Shown: positions 13,879 to 22,886, counted from the stretch's first letter. The stretch is 25,278 bases of DNA from an uncultured Clostridium sp. (GCA_900555045.1 USJW01000070.1:1-25278), one strand, 5' to 3'. Made by a program: numbers and translations. Notes: generated by a model from the letters alone, not told the origin.

Positions 13879-16800
13879 ATGATGGCACTATGGCTGATTG
13901 GGATTTATTTGTTGCTTCCGCTCGCAGAGGGGGCAGTGATTATTGTGCTTGCGATGGTGGTCGGGCAGAGAGGACGGACGATCAAGGCGCTGCAGGGAAA
14001 GCTTGAGTGGTACCAGAAGCGGGGAGCGGAGCCCGCTTCCGAGCCTGTTTTCGCTCAATTTCCGAACCAACCGGCTGTGAGCGCGGCAGATTCAGCCCTG
14101 GAAGGTAAGCATGCGCCCATGGCGGACCGTCCCAAGCTTCAGCCCGCATTCCCCTCCAAACCGCGCTTTGCGGCTGCGGGAGACATGAACACAAATTCGG
14201 TGTGGCAGGGAACGGCGGCGCTGGTGATCGGGGTGGTGTTTGTCATCCTTGCGGGAATTATTTTCGCTACCACCGCCTGGCGCGTGCTGCCGGATATCGG
14301 GAAGGCGCTGGTGGTGACGGCGTTTTCCGGGATCTTTTTCGGGGCCAGCGCGGTGGCGGAGCGCAGGCTGCAGATCCGGCGCACGGCAAAGGCGTTTTAC
14401 ATTCTCGGCAGCATGTTCCTGTCCGTGGCGGTTCTGGCGGTGGGATTCTTTGAGCTACTGGGACCGGAGCTGTCCCTTTTTGGAAGAAACTGGTGCCTGG
14501 TTCTTCTGATCGGCGCTGTGATGACCCAGGGGGCCCTTGTGGCGGGGCTCAAGAAATACGCGGACAAGGTTTACACGGGGTGCACCCTCGCCGGTTTTAC
14601 GGTGACCGCGGCGTTGGCCGTGGGATCCCTCCATCCCGGCGCGGGCGGCTTCGCGCTTGGCATGGCGGTTTACGGCCTTCTCGTGCTCGCGGCGACGGAG
14701 ACGCTGCGGCGAAACACAGAGAGCCGGATCCCACAATCCATAGCGCGGCTTTTGCCGGAATTTGCGGCGATTAACCTGTGGGGGATCAGCGCGCTGGTCC
14801 TGGTGGTCTTTGGGAGGGGGCCGGTGACCGGGACGGCGGCGTTTTTGATGGCGGGGATTCACCTGTATTTTGGCATGAACCGCAGCCGGGAGAGCGGAAA
14901 CGAGCCAGCCAGCGGATTTGCCGGGAACAAGACACCGGCGGCGAGCACCGCGGCCTTTGCAGCGCTTTTGCTGGCAGGCCTCTGGCGGGCGGTGGCTCCG
15001 GCGAGCGCGGCGGCTTGCCTTTACATTCTCGCGGCCGTTCTGGTGCTTCTGGCGGTGTTAAAGAGTCTGCCGTTTTTCGCGGTGCTTAACGGGTATCTGC
15101 GGGCCGCAGAACTGGCGATGGCAGGCCTCCTGGCCGGGGGAGTCATGCTGGAGGCCGTCTGGGAGTATGGGCTGACGCTCCACGGGATGGTCTGCATGGC
15201 GCTTCTGCTGCTTGACATCACGCTGGAGGCGTTTCGGCACAAAAACATGCTGATTTCCTGCATTCACAGTCTGATGACGGCGGCGTTTGCGTGCTATTTC
15301 GTGTTCTATCTGGTGCACGGAAATGTCCGGCAGCTCTTTGCGGCGGCGCTGGTGTTCTCTGTACTGTTCCTCGTTGAGGAGCGTATCGGCTGGCCCCTCG
15401 CCCACCGGGCGGGAGATCTCCTGTTTACGGCGCTCGCCGGCTTTTTCACGGCGCTGCTTTTATGGAGCGCGCTTCTGGTTTACGGGAGCGCTGAGCCGCT
15501 GGTCCTGGCGGTGGCCGCAATTCTTGCCTTCACCGCGGTGGTAGCCCGGTGGAGCAGGAGCGTGAGACAGGTCCGCTGTGGAATCCCACTTGTGCTGGCG
15601 GCGCTTCCGCTTTTGGCGGCTTCCCTGGCGAAACTCTACGGCTATGCGGCGGTCGATGGGCAGCTGCTTCTTATGGTTTTGCTGGCAATGCTCATGATCT
15701 GGGATCTCCGGAAAAAGGATCGCATGCAGGCGGGAATCCTGGCACTCGCATGCGTGGCGGGGCTCGGGTACTTTTTCTACAACCAGTGGCGCGGCTTCGG
15801 AAGTCTCCCCTTCTATCTGGCGGCGGCCATTTACCTGGCGATTAAATGCCGGGAGCAGGAGAGTGAGAAACGGATATTATCCGAATACGGGGTATGCGTG
15901 CTGATCCTGCTGGAGACCTACGCGGCGTGCAGTTATTGGATGGACATGCAGGTGAGCATCCATCTGGCGGTGTTGGCGGTTCTCGGGGCAGAGTATGCGG
16001 TGTGGAGACTGCGCAGAAAAGACATGCGCATGGAGCGGTTTTTCCAGGTGGCGTTCATGCTTGCCCTTCTGGCCGTGACAGGAGCGTTCTACGGCGGTCT
16101 TTGGCAGGCAGCTCCGGTGTTTGATTATCTTCCGGCGGTGCTGGCGGCGTTCGCTGTGGTGTACCTACTGACCTACCGCACCGGAAATCTGAACCTGCAC
16201 TTCTTTACCGCGGCGGCTGCGCTGTACATGCCGGTCGCGCTGTTGGAACCCGGAGCATGCGGGCTTTCGGAGGCACAGATATATGGGGGAACCCTGCTGG
16301 GGCTGTCCGTGTACTGCGGCGGCTGCCGTTTGGTCTGGCCGGTGGCAGGGTGCGCCGGGGAGAGCTCCCCCTCGAAGAGTTTTACCGCGGAACACGCCGA
16401 CTGGTTTGCGATTCTCGCCGGACTGCTCCTGGTTATCCTGGGAATCACGGCGCCGGGGCGCGGGTGGAGATTTGCCTGCATACTGCTGGAGGCGGTCTGG
16501 GCCGTGCAGTTTGCCGCAATCCCGCGGGGACGGAGAACCGCGTTTACGGTGGCACTTGCCCTTGCTGTGGCGGCATTCTGGGCTCAGCCTTTCATCACAT
16601 GGCCGGGAATCGTGCGGCTGGAGATCAATCTGATCCCCGCTGTCGGGTGTATCTGGGTGATTGGAAAAATATGGAACTCCAAGCCGGCGGTTGTCCCTGT
16701 GCAGACGGCGCTCTACACGCTGTGTCTGTTTGCGCTGGCCGGTGACGCGGTGGCGCATGGAAAGCTTGCGGACGCACTGATCCTGGAAGGGATCTGCCTG

Positions 16801-16989
16801 GCGGTGTTCCTGCCGGCCTGCGTGAAGCGATGCCGCAGGTGGATATGGATTTCCGGCGGGACCGCACTGGCGGTGGCATTGTATGTGACCAGGGGATTCT
16901 GGCTCAGCATTTCCTGGTGGGTGTACCTGCTGGCGGCGGGGATCGGGCTGATTCTGTTCGCCGCGCGGGGAGAAATGAAAAAGCACTGA
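13879..16989 (+). CDS. Very large polytopic membrane protein of unknown function
   Basis: A ~1036-residue protein that I cannot place in a family with confidence. It begins with a membrane segment (~2-24), a short charged helix (~30-50), a low-complexity cytoplasmic stretch to ~105, and then about 25 or more hydrophobic segments running nearly without break to the C-terminus, which ends REMKKH. Alanine, leucine, valine and glycine dominate; no catalytic motif is visible. The layout (N-terminal helix and linker, then very many membrane helices) recalls DUF2339/DUF2157-type proteins. AGGGGG at 13867-13872 fits the ATG at 13879 (or 13882) better than 13873. The gene lies behind a regulated-looking promoter and directly ahead of a two-component system, so signal-responsive envelope function is plausible but unproven. 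Confidence 0.75.
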   Translation: MMALWLIGIYLLLPLAEGAVIIVLAMVVGQRGRTIKALQGKLEWYQKRGAEPASEPVFAQFPNQPAVSAADSALEGKHAPMADRPKLQPAFPSKPRFAAAGDMNTNSVWQGTAALVIGVVFVILAGIIFATTAWRVLPDIGKALVVTAFSGIFFGASAVAERRLQIRRTAKAFYILGSMFLSVAVLAVGFFELLGPELSLFGRNWCLVLLIGAVMTQGALVAGLKKYADKVYTGCTLAGFTVTAALAVGSLHPGAGGFALGMAVYGLLVLAATETLRRNTESRIPQSIARLLPEFAAINLWGISALVLVVFGRGPVTGTAAFLMAGIHLYFGMNRSRESGNEPASGFAGNKTPAASTAAFAALLLAGLWRAVAPASAAACLYILAAVLVLLAVLKSLPFFAVLNGYLRAAELAMAGLLAGGVMLEAVWEYGLTLHGMVCMALLLLDITLEAFRHKNMLISCIHSLMTAAFACYFVFYLVHGNVRQLFAAALVFSVLFLVEERIGWPLAHRAGDLLFTALAGFFTALLLWSALLVYGSAEPLVLAVAAILAFTAVVARWSRSVRQVRCGIPLVLAALPLLAASLAKLYGYAAVDGQLLLMVLLAMLMIWDLRKKDRMQAGILALACVAGLGYFFYNQWRGFGSLPFYLAAAIYLAIKCREQESEKRILSEYGVCVLILLETYAACSYWMDMQVSIHLAVLAVLGAEYAVWRLRRKDMRMERFFQVAFMLALLAVTGAFYGGLWQAAPVFDYLPAVLAAFAVVYLLTYRTGNLNLHFFTAAAALYMPVALLEPGACGLSEAQIYGGTLLGLSVYCGGCRLVWPVAGCAGESSPSKSFTAEHADWFAILAGLLLVILGITAPGRGWRFACILLEAVWAVQFAAIPRGRRTAFTVALALAVAAFWAQPFITWPGIVRLEINLIPAVGCIWVIGKIWNSKPAVVPVQTALYTLCLFALAGDAVAHGKLADALILEGICLAVFLPACVKRCRRWIWISGGTALAVALYVTRGFWLSISWWVYLLAAGIGLILFAARGEMKKH

Positions 16990-16998
16990 GTATTTGCT

Positions 16999-17027
16999 TT
17001 GACAGGTCTGCGGGCTTATCGTATAAT
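16999..17027 (+). promoter_or_regulatory. Full-consensus sigma-A promoter of the two-component system
   Basis: TTGACA (16999-17004), 17 bp, TATAAT (17022-17027): both hexamers and spacing are perfect. It starts 10 bp after the stop codon of the preceding gene. The kinase and regulator can therefore be made constitutively, independent of the upstream gene. Confidence 0.8.
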
Positions 17028-17035
17028 CAGGTTAC

Positions 17036-17058
17036 GGGCGGGGACATGTGCCCCGTCC
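17036..17058 (+). other. Hairpin at the 5' end of the kinase mRNA
   Basis: GGGCGGGG (17036-17043) pairs with CCCCGTCC (17051-17058) over 8 bp with one G-U, loop ACATGTG. It would stand at the very start of the transcript from the promoter at 16999 and ends about 21 nt before the start codon. No T-run follows; a 5' stabilising structure is likeliest. Confidence 0.4.
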
Positions 17059-17079
17059 GACGGGAAACGGGGAATCACT

Positions 17080-18771
17080 ATGTTTGATATTCTGCTGGGA
17101 ATTACTTATGTGGCGGCGGTGGCGATGTCGCTCTACACGGCGGTCTGGCTGTTCTTAAAGGCGGACCGGAACCGGATCACCGGGGCGTTCATCGCCTGCC
17201 AGCTCCTGATCGTGGTCTGGTGCATCCCACAGCTGTTTTTGGGCATCGTCCGCACACAGACGGGACTGTATCTGGCCTATGCGGTCTCCTATGTGGGGAT
17301 CTGCCTGATCGGCCCGGCCTGGCTCACCTTCGCGCTTCTCTACGGGCAGCGGCGGATTCCGCGCTGGGGCGCAGCGCTTCTGTGGGCCCTGCCCCTGTTC
17401 CACTACGCGATGCTCCTGACCAACGGGGCGCACCACCTGTTTTACGCGCGGTTTGCGGTGAGGGACGTGGTATACGGGCCGGTGTTTTACCTGCACGTGG
17501 TGTTCACCTACGCCTGCGTGGTGGCCGGGATGGCGGCGGTGGCGAGGAATTTTCGCAGGCGGAAGGTGCGGGCCCTCCACATCGGGCTCATCCTGGTGTC
17601 CGTGGCGGTCCCGCTGCTGTTCAATCTGCTCCACATTTCCGGGGCGGTGCGGACCGGCTTTGACTTAACGCCGCCGGCGTTTTCCGTGTCCTGCCTGCTC
17701 ATGCTGCTGGCGGTGTACCGCTATGATTTCCTGAATGTCAATCCCATGGCGTTCCGGCAGATCCTGGCGGAGCTCCCGGAGGCGGTGCTGGTCTACAATG
17801 AGCGCGGGCGGATCACCTACGCCAACGCCGCGGCCGGCGCATGGTTCGGGGTGGAGACCGGGGACGAGCTTAAAAAGTTTGAGGACGCGGTGGGGCGGTT
17901 GGAGGAGACATTGCAGGCGGAATGGAGCGGGCAGGCGCATTCCTCCTCCAAAATATCGCCCATATCGCCTCAATCCCCCTTCACTGCAAAAAACTACAAC
18001 ACCGTCGTCCGGAGTGCGGGCCATTTTCTGGAGATTCGCAGCCAGACGCATCTCGACCAGAAGGGGCAGTTTCTGGCGGGGACGGTGCTGGCCGCGGATG
18101 TGAGCCGCCACTATGAGCTGCGTGAGCGTGAGCGTGAGCTGGCGGAGGCGGACCGCAGTCTGGCTGTGGAGCGGGAGAGAAACCGGATCGCCCAGGAGGT
18201 GCACGACACCACGGGGCACACATTGACCATGATCAACTCGCTGTTAAAGCTGGCCCGGATCGGGCAGAAGGCAGGGGATGACGGGGAGGTGGCGGGCTGC
18301 CTGGCCCAGGCGGAGGAGCTGGCGGCAGGGGGAATCCGGGAGCTGCGCTGTTCCATCAACAACTTAAAGGCTATGGGGAATGAAAAGCTGGTGAGCCGCG
18401 CGGTCCGTGAGCTGGCGGAGACGGTCCGGGAGTTCGAGGTGGAGGTCACGGTGCAGGGCGCGGACGGCTCGCGCTACAGCCATCTGACGCCGGTGGTCCA
18501 GAGGTGCTTCAAGGAGGCGCTGACCAACTGCCTGAAGTATGCGGGGGCCACGCACATGGACGCGATTTTAAAATTTTCCGGGGACAGCCTGTCGTTCTAC
18601 GTGTTCGACAACGGGCGCGGCTGCGGGGAGATAAAGCGGGGAAACGGGTTAGAGGGAATTTACCGCAGAGTGGAGGAGGCGGGCGGACAGGTCCGGGTGG
18701 CCTCTGAGGAGGGCGCGGGATTTCAGATGACGATCCGGCTTCCGGTGGAATCGGAGGGGGATTCTCAATGA
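17080..18771 (+). CDS. Sensor histidine kinase, 7TM N-terminus, DesK/NarL class
   Basis: A 563-residue kinase. Residues ~1-215 form about seven membrane helices (7TM-type sensor region), ~225-345 a PAS-like domain (LPEAVLVYNERGRITYANAAA), then a short coiled coil (LRERERELAEADRSLAVERERNRI) that leads into a HisKA_3 dimerisation helix with the phospho-acceptor His375 in EVHDTTGHTLT. The C-terminal ATPase has an N-box NCLKYAGATH and G-boxes FDNGRGCGEIKRGNGLEGI and GAGFQMTI. ATG 17080 is chosen because the frame upstream of it contains the promoter. The signal is unknown; the 7TM part suggests a membrane or small hydrophobic stimulus. Its stop overlaps the regulator start (ATGA). Confidence 0.9.
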   Translation: MFDILLGITYVAAVAMSLYTAVWLFLKADRNRITGAFIACQLLIVVWCIPQLFLGIVRTQTGLYLAYAVSYVGICLIGPAWLTFALLYGQRRIPRWGAALLWALPLFHYAMLLTNGAHHLFYARFAVRDVVYGPVFYLHVVFTYACVVAGMAAVARNFRRRKVRALHIGLILVSVAVPLLFNLLHISGAVRTGFDLTPPAFSVSCLLMLLAVYRYDFLNVNPMAFRQILAELPEAVLVYNERGRITYANAAAGAWFGVETGDELKKFEDAVGRLEETLQAEWSGQAHSSSKISPISPQSPFTAKNYNTVVRSAGHFLEIRSQTHLDQKGQFLAGTVLAADVSRHYELRERERELAEADRSLAVERERNRIAQEVHDTTGHTLTMINSLLKLARIGQKAGDDGEVAGCLAQAEELAAGGIRELRCSINNLKAMGNEKLVSRAVRELAETVREFEVEVTVQGADGSRYSHLTPVVQRCFKEALTNCLKYAGATHMDAILKFSGDSLSFYVFDNGRGCGEIKRGNGLEGIYRRVEEAGGQVRVASEEGAGFQMTIRLPVESEGDSQ

Positions 18772-19472
18772 TTAAAGTGTTGATTGCGGACGATATACAG
18801 ATCCTGCGCAGGGGGCTGAAGGCGATCCTGGAGCAGGACCCGGATATCCGGGTGACGGGCCTGGCCGGCGACGGCCGAGAGGCCTTTTTGCTGTGTCAGG
18901 AGGAAAAGCCGGACGTGGTGCTGATGGATATGCGGATGCCGAAGTTCGACGGCGCTTACGGAATCCGCTGCATCAAGGAGGAGATGCCCGAGGTGAAGAT
19001 TCTCGTGCTAACCACCTTTGACGACCGGGAGACCGTGGAGGAGGCCGTCGCCAGCGGGGCGGACGGCTACCTGTTAAAGGAGATGGAGGACGCTGCGGTG
19101 ATCCGCTCCGTGAAGGCGGTCTGCATGGGGGTCAAGATATTCGGGGACAGCGTGTTCCGGTCCATGCGGGAGTCTGCGGCCGCGGGCGCCCTGAGCCCGG
19201 AGGGAGAAGGGCAGGGCGGCGGAGGCGCGGGCAGCCGGGGCCCGGGCGACATAGCCCTGGCCTCCCCTCCGCCAAACATCCCCGGGCTCACGGACCGGGA
19301 GCGGGATATTCTGCGCCTTCTGGCGCAGGGCATGGACAACCGGGAGATCGCCCGCGCGCTCTATCTGGCTGAGGGCACGGTGCGGAACAATGTGTCCAGG
19401 CTGCTGGAGAAGCTGGAGCTCAAGGACCGGACCCAGCTGGCCGTGTTTGCAGTAAAAAATAATTTAGATTAA
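18768..19472 (+). CDS. NarL/LuxR-type response regulator
   Basis: A 234-residue regulator. The receiver domain (1-120) has the acidic pair Asp8-Asp9, phospho-acceptor Asp54 in VLMDMRMP, Thr82/83 and Lys104. The LuxR-type helix-turn-helix (~172-232) reads LTDRERDILRLLAQGMDNREIARALYLAEGTVRNNVSRLLEKL (several pieces of the family signature). Between them is an unusually long Gly/Ala/Pro-rich linker (~137-171). The 4-bp ATGA overlap with the kinase gene shows coupled translation and a cognate pair. The tandem dyads at 13725-13769, upstream of the large membrane-protein gene, are a plausible target. Confidence 0.92.
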   Translation: MIKVLIADDIQILRRGLKAILEQDPDIRVTGLAGDGREAFLLCQEEKPDVVLMDMRMPKFDGAYGIRCIKEEMPEVKILVLTTFDDRETVEEAVASGADGYLLKEMEDAAVIRSVKAVCMGVKIFGDSVFRSMRESAAAGALSPEGEGQGGGGAGSRGPGDIALASPPPNIPGLTDRERDILRLLAQGMDNREIARALYLAEGTVRNNVSRLLEKLELKDRTQLAVFAVKNNLD

Positions 19473-19486
19473 AGGAAATAAGAGAG

Positions 19487-20407
19487 ATGAATTGGATTGA
19501 AAAGCACCCGATGGTAATGATTGTGGTGGGGATTATCGGAATTTCCCTGTCCGCGATATTTGTAAAGTATTCCCAGGCACCCTCCGTGGTGACGGCAGCC
19601 TACCGGCTTTTGTGGACAGTGGTCTTAATGACGCCGGTGGCGCTCGGCAAGCGGCAGTTCCGGCAGGAGCTGGCGGCGGCCGACCGGAAGACCGTGGCGC
19701 TCTGCGCGGTCAGCGGAATTTTTCTGGCGCTGCACTTTACCACATGGTTTGAGTCGCTAAACAAGACCTCCGTGGCCAGCTCCACGGCCATCGTCTGCAC
19801 GGAGGTGATCTGGGTTGCCATCGGGTTCTCGCTGGTTCTGGGCGGGCGCGTCTCAAAGCCCGCGGCCGGGAGCATCGCGGTGACGGTGGCGGGAAGCCTT
19901 CTCATCGCCCTGTCGGACTACTCGGCGGGCGGAAACCATCTCTACGGGGATGTGCTGGCGCTGGGGGCGGCCATGTTCTCGGCGGTCTACACCCTGATCG
20001 GGCGCCAGGTGAGAAAGAATATGTCCACCACCGCGTACACCTACATCGTCTACGTGTTCTGCGCCGGGGCCCTGTGTCTGGCTGCGGCGGTCGGCGGGCA
20101 GCCGCTGACCGGGTACGGCGCACAGTCCGTGTTTGTGGGCTTCCTGCTGGCGGTGTTCTGCACGATCCTGGGACACAGCGTGTTCAGCTGGTGCTTAAAA
20201 TTCCTCTCACCGTCCTTCGTCTCCGCCTCCAAGCTCTGCGAGCCGGCGGCCGCGGCTGCGATGGCGGTGGTGCTGTTCGGGGAGATCCCGGCCGCGCTTC
20301 AGATCTTCGGCGGCCTGGTGACCATCGGCGGCGTGTACCTGTACTCGCGGGTGGAATCCGCGGAGAGCGGGCAGAAGCAGGTGAAGACGGACGCCGCGCA
20401 GGCGTAA
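19487..20407 (+). CDS. EamA-family (DMT superfamily) transporter
   Basis: A 306-residue membrane protein with ten predicted helices as two EamA repeats (residues ~5-140 and ~155-290). Typical features include MVMIVVGIIGISLSAIFVKYSQ at the start, the FLALHFTTWFESLNKTSVASS segment, and SPSFVSASKLCEPAAAAAMA in the second repeat. DMT proteins export amino acids, nucleotides or other small metabolites; substrate cannot be assigned. The start ATG follows AAGGAAATAAGAGAG and is 14 bp after the response regulator stop, so it is probably co-transcribed and may belong to that regulon. No clear terminator separates it from the thiamin promoter at 20454. Confidence 0.88.
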   Translation: MNWIEKHPMVMIVVGIIGISLSAIFVKYSQAPSVVTAAYRLLWTVVLMTPVALGKRQFRQELAAADRKTVALCAVSGIFLALHFTTWFESLNKTSVASSTAIVCTEVIWVAIGFSLVLGGRVSKPAAGSIAVTVAGSLLIALSDYSAGGNHLYGDVLALGAAMFSAVYTLIGRQVRKNMSTTAYTYIVYVFCAGALCLAAAVGGQPLTGYGAQSVFVGFLLAVFCTILGHSVFSWCLKFLSPSFVSASKLCEPAAAAAMAVVLFGEIPAALQIFGGLVTIGGVYLYSRVESAESGQKQVKTDAAQA

Positions 20408-20453
20408 AAATTGGCCGCTCGAGAGGGTTCGAGGGGGTTCGGATAAAAAACAC

Positions 20454-20481
20454 TTGAAATCTTGTCACACCCGAGTATAAT
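20454..20481 (+). promoter_or_regulatory. Promoter of the thiamin salvage operon
   Basis: TTGAAA (20454-20459), 16 bp, TATAAT (20476-20481); start near 20488, a few bases before the riboswitch. Confidence 0.65.
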
Positions 20482-20499
20482 AAGTCTTGTAAATAAAAA

Positions 20500-20587
20500 A
20501 CGGGGAGCTCACAGTAGTGGGCTGAGAGGGAGCTGAGACTGCTCCGACCCATGACCTGATTTGGATAATGCCAACGTAGGGATCATA
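20500..20587 (+). promoter_or_regulatory. TPP riboswitch (THI element)
   Basis: The conserved THI-box core is present in order: GGGGAGCTCACAGTAGTGGG, CTGAGAGGG, then ACCCATGACCTGATTTGGAT and AATGCCAACGTAGGGA. The CTGAGA pocket that reads the pyrimidine and the AACGTAGGG side are intact, and the P1 ends can pair (CGGGGA / TAGGGA side). A strong terminator stands 20 nt downstream, so TPP binding most likely ends transcription before thiM. Confidence 0.95.
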
Positions 20588-20605
20588 GCCGGTTTGTACA
20601 TTTTG

Positions 20606-20644
20606 ACTGCGATGCTGCCTCTATTGGCGCATCGCAGTTTTTTT
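20606..20644 (+). terminator. Riboswitch-controlled terminator
   Basis: ACTGCGATGC (20606-20615) pairs perfectly with GCATCGCAGT (20629-20638), followed by seven T residues. It lies between the riboswitch and thiM, forming its expression platform. Confidence 0.9.
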
Positions 20645-20733
20645 GATGCGTCGGGCCGCCGGTGGAGCTTGCGGGCCATCGCTGTGTGAAACCTCGGTTC
20701 CCCTTGGCTGGACACGAGAAGAGGAGGAAGGAA

Positions 20734-21555
20734 ATGTTTAAAGATTGCCTGGAGCATGTGAGAGGCGCCGTGCCGCTGATCCACAATATCACCAACTATG
20801 TGACGGTGAACGACGTGGCGAACGTCCTGCTGGCCTGCGGCGGAAGCCCCATCATGGCGGACGACGAGGGAGAGGTGGAGGAGATCACCGCCATCTGCGG
20901 CGGATTGACCATCAACATCGGGACCCTCAACAGCCGGACGATCCCGTCCATGGAGAAGGCCGGGAAAATGGCGAACCGCCTGGGACACCCGGTGGTGCTG
21001 GACCCGGTGGGCGCGGGGGCCAGCGCGCTGCGGACAAAGACCGCGCTGGAGCTGCTTAAGACAGTGAAATTTGCCGTCATCCGGGGAAATATCTCGGAGA
21101 TCAAGACTCTGGCAGCGGGCAGCGGGAACACCCGGGGCGTGGATGCGGATGTGGCGGACGCGGTGACGGAGGAGAACCTGGACGAGGCGGTGGCCTTCGT
21201 GAAGGGGTTCGCCGCACGGACCGGCGCGATCGTCGCGGTGACCGGGGCCATCGATCTGGTGGCGGACCGGGAGCGCTGCTATGTGATCCGCAACGGGCGG
21301 CCGGAGATGGGAAAGATCACCGGAACCGGCTGCCAGCTGTCCGCTGTGATGGCCGCCTACGTGACGGCAAACCCGGACAACCGGCTGGAGGCCGCTGCCG
21401 CTGCGGTGTGCCTGATGGGCCTGGCCGGGGAGACCGCCTTCTCCCGCATGGAGCCGGGGGACGGAAATTCTACCTACCGCAACCGCATCATCGACTGTAT
21501 CTGCAACATGGACGGGGATGCTCTGGAGAGAGGAGCAAAGTATGAAGTGCGATGA
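20734..21555 (+). CDS. thiM: Hydroxyethylthiazole kinase
   Basis: ThiM phosphorylates 4-methyl-5-(2-hydroxyethyl)thiazole for thiamin salvage. The 273-residue protein is family length and shows VPLIHNITNYVTVNDVANVLLACGGSP at the N-terminus, VVLDPVGAGAS in the middle, and the catalytic GTGCQLSA loop with its cysteine near residue 200. ATG 20734 is chosen for the strong GAGGAGGAAGG site next to it; the reading frame extends upstream but over riboswitch-distal leader. It is the first gene under the TPP riboswitch and overlaps thiE by 14 bp. Confidence 0.96.
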   Translation: MFKDCLEHVRGAVPLIHNITNYVTVNDVANVLLACGGSPIMADDEGEVEEITAICGGLTINIGTLNSRTIPSMEKAGKMANRLGHPVVLDPVGAGASALRTKTALELLKTVKFAVIRGNISEIKTLAAGSGNTRGVDADVADAVTEENLDEAVAFVKGFAARTGAIVAVTGAIDLVADRERCYVIRNGRPEMGKITGTGCQLSAVMAAYVTANPDNRLEAAAAAVCLMGLAGETAFSRMEPGDGNSTYRNRIIDCICNMDGDALERGAKYEVR

Positions 21556-22180
21556 GAGAGATCTGCTGTTGTACGCGGTGACGGACCGCAGCTGGCTGAA
21601 CGGGAGAACGCTGAGGGAGCAGGTGGAGGAGGCCCTAAAGGGCGGAGCCACCTTCATGCAGCTGCGCGAGAAGGAGCTGGACCAGGACGCGTTTCTTGAG
21701 GAGGCGCGCCAGCTGAAAGCCCTGTGCGCCGCTTACCATGTCCCGTTTGTGATCAACGACAGCGTGGAGATCGCGGCTGCCATTGACGCGGACGGCGTGC
21801 ATGTGGGCCAGAGCGATATGGAGGCCGGGGATGTGCGGGCCAAGCTGGGGCCGGACAAGATCATCGGCGTGTCGGCCCAGACGGTGGAGCAGGCGCTGGC
21901 GGCCGAGGCCAGAGGGGCGGACTACCTGGGCGTGGGCGCGGTATTCCACACGGGCACCAAGGCGGACGCCACGGACGTGTCCTACGAGACGTTAAAGGAG
22001 ATCTGCCGGGCGGTGAAGATCCCGGTGATCGCCATCGGCGGCATCACCCGGGACAACGTGGGGGAGCTTGCGGGAAGCGGAATCTGTGGAGTTGCCGTGG
22101 TCAGCGCCATCTTTGCCCAGCCGGATATCGAGCGGGCCACGAGGGAGCTTGGGGCCGCCGTCCGGCGGATGGTCGGATGA
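21542..22180 (+). CDS. thiE: Thiamin phosphate synthase
   Basis: ThiE couples hydroxymethylpyrimidine pyrophosphate with thiazole phosphate to give thiamin phosphate. The 212-residue TIM-barrel protein has LYAVTDRSWL, FMQLREKELD (pyrophosphate binding), FVINDSVEIAAAIDADGVHVGQSD, GVGAVFHTGTK and AIGGITRDNV in the usual order. ATG 21542 follows GAGAGGAG, inside the end of thiM; the gene overlaps the HAD gene at its 3' end by 4 bp. All three overlaps in this part of the operon point to coupled translation. Confidence 0.96.
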   Translation: MKCDERDLLLYAVTDRSWLNGRTLREQVEEALKGGATFMQLREKELDQDAFLEEARQLKALCAAYHVPFVINDSVEIAAAIDADGVHVGQSDMEAGDVRAKLGPDKIIGVSAQTVEQALAAEARGADYLGVGAVFHTGTKADATDVSYETLKEICRAVKIPVIAIGGITRDNVGELAGSGICGVAVVSAIFAQPDIERATRELGAAVRRMVG

Positions 22181-22839
22181 TTGCGGGGGCCATTTTCGAC
22201 GTGGACGGCACGCTGTTAGACTCCATGCCCATCTGGGATGAGGCGGGAGCGCTGTACATACGCGGGCTGGGAAAGGAGCCGGAGCCCGGTTTGGGCGCGC
22301 TGCTCTATCCCATGTCCATGTCCGAGGGGGCGGACTACTTAAAATCACGCTACCGGCTGCGACAGTCCCGGGAGGAGATAATCCGTGGGGTCACGGACGT
22401 GATCCGGGATTTTTACCTGTACCGGGCGCAGTTTAAACCGGGGGTGGAATCATTTCTTTTTGAGCTTGTGAGCCGCCGGATCCCCATGGTCGTCGCCACC
22501 TCCGGGGACCAAAACCTGGTGGAGGGGGCGCTCTGCCGCCTGGGGGTCAGGGAGTGCTTTGCCGGCATCTTCACCTGCGCCCAGGCGGGTGCGGGAAAGT
22601 CGCAGCCGGATGTGTACCGGATGGCCGCGCAGGCGCTGGGGGCCGGATCTGCGGCGGATATTTGGGTGTTCGAGGACGCCTGCTTTGCCGCCCGCACGGC
22701 CAAGGCCACCGGATTTAAGGTGGCGGTTGTGCAGGACGCCTCCGCGGCGGCGGACCGGGGGGAGCTTTTAGCCCTGGCGGATATCTATATGGAGGATTTC
22801 ACGGATTTCAACGGCTTTTATCAAATGGCCTTGAAATAG
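22177..22839 (+). CDS. HAD-superfamily phosphatase within the thiamin operon
   Basis: A 220-residue haloacid-dehalogenase-type phosphatase. Motif I is FDVDGTLLDS (nucleophile Asp and acid/base Asp), motif II VVATSG, motif III Lys in AGAGKSQPDVY, motif IV VFEDA. Residues between motifs I and II form a helical cap of beta-phosphoglucomutase type. Its 4-bp ATGA overlap with thiE ties it to thiamin metabolism. Candidate substrates are thiamin phosphate, which would allow thiamin then TPP formation without ThiL, or HMP phosphate. Members of this family have broad substrate ranges, so the substrate is an inference from position only. Confidence 0.85.
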   Translation: MIAGAIFDVDGTLLDSMPIWDEAGALYIRGLGKEPEPGLGALLYPMSMSEGADYLKSRYRLRQSREEIIRGVTDVIRDFYLYRAQFKPGVESFLFELVSRRIPMVVATSGDQNLVEGALCRLGVRECFAGIFTCAQAGAGKSQPDVYRMAAQALGAGSAADIWVFEDACFAARTAKATGFKVAVVQDASAAADRGELLALADIYMEDFTDFNGFYQMALK

Positions 22840-22852
22840 ATACAGTCAAACA

Positions 22853-22886
22853 GGGGCAAATCTGCCCCGGCGGCGGATTGGGGGCA
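22853..22886 (+). other. Leader before thiD with two mutually exclusive hairpins
   Basis: TGCCCC (22863-22868) can pair with GGGGCA at 22853-22858 (loop AATC) or with an identical GGGGCA at 22881-22886. No T-run or clear promoter is found in this 92-bp gap. The structure could adjust translation or stability of the thiD part of the operon. Confidence 0.35.
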
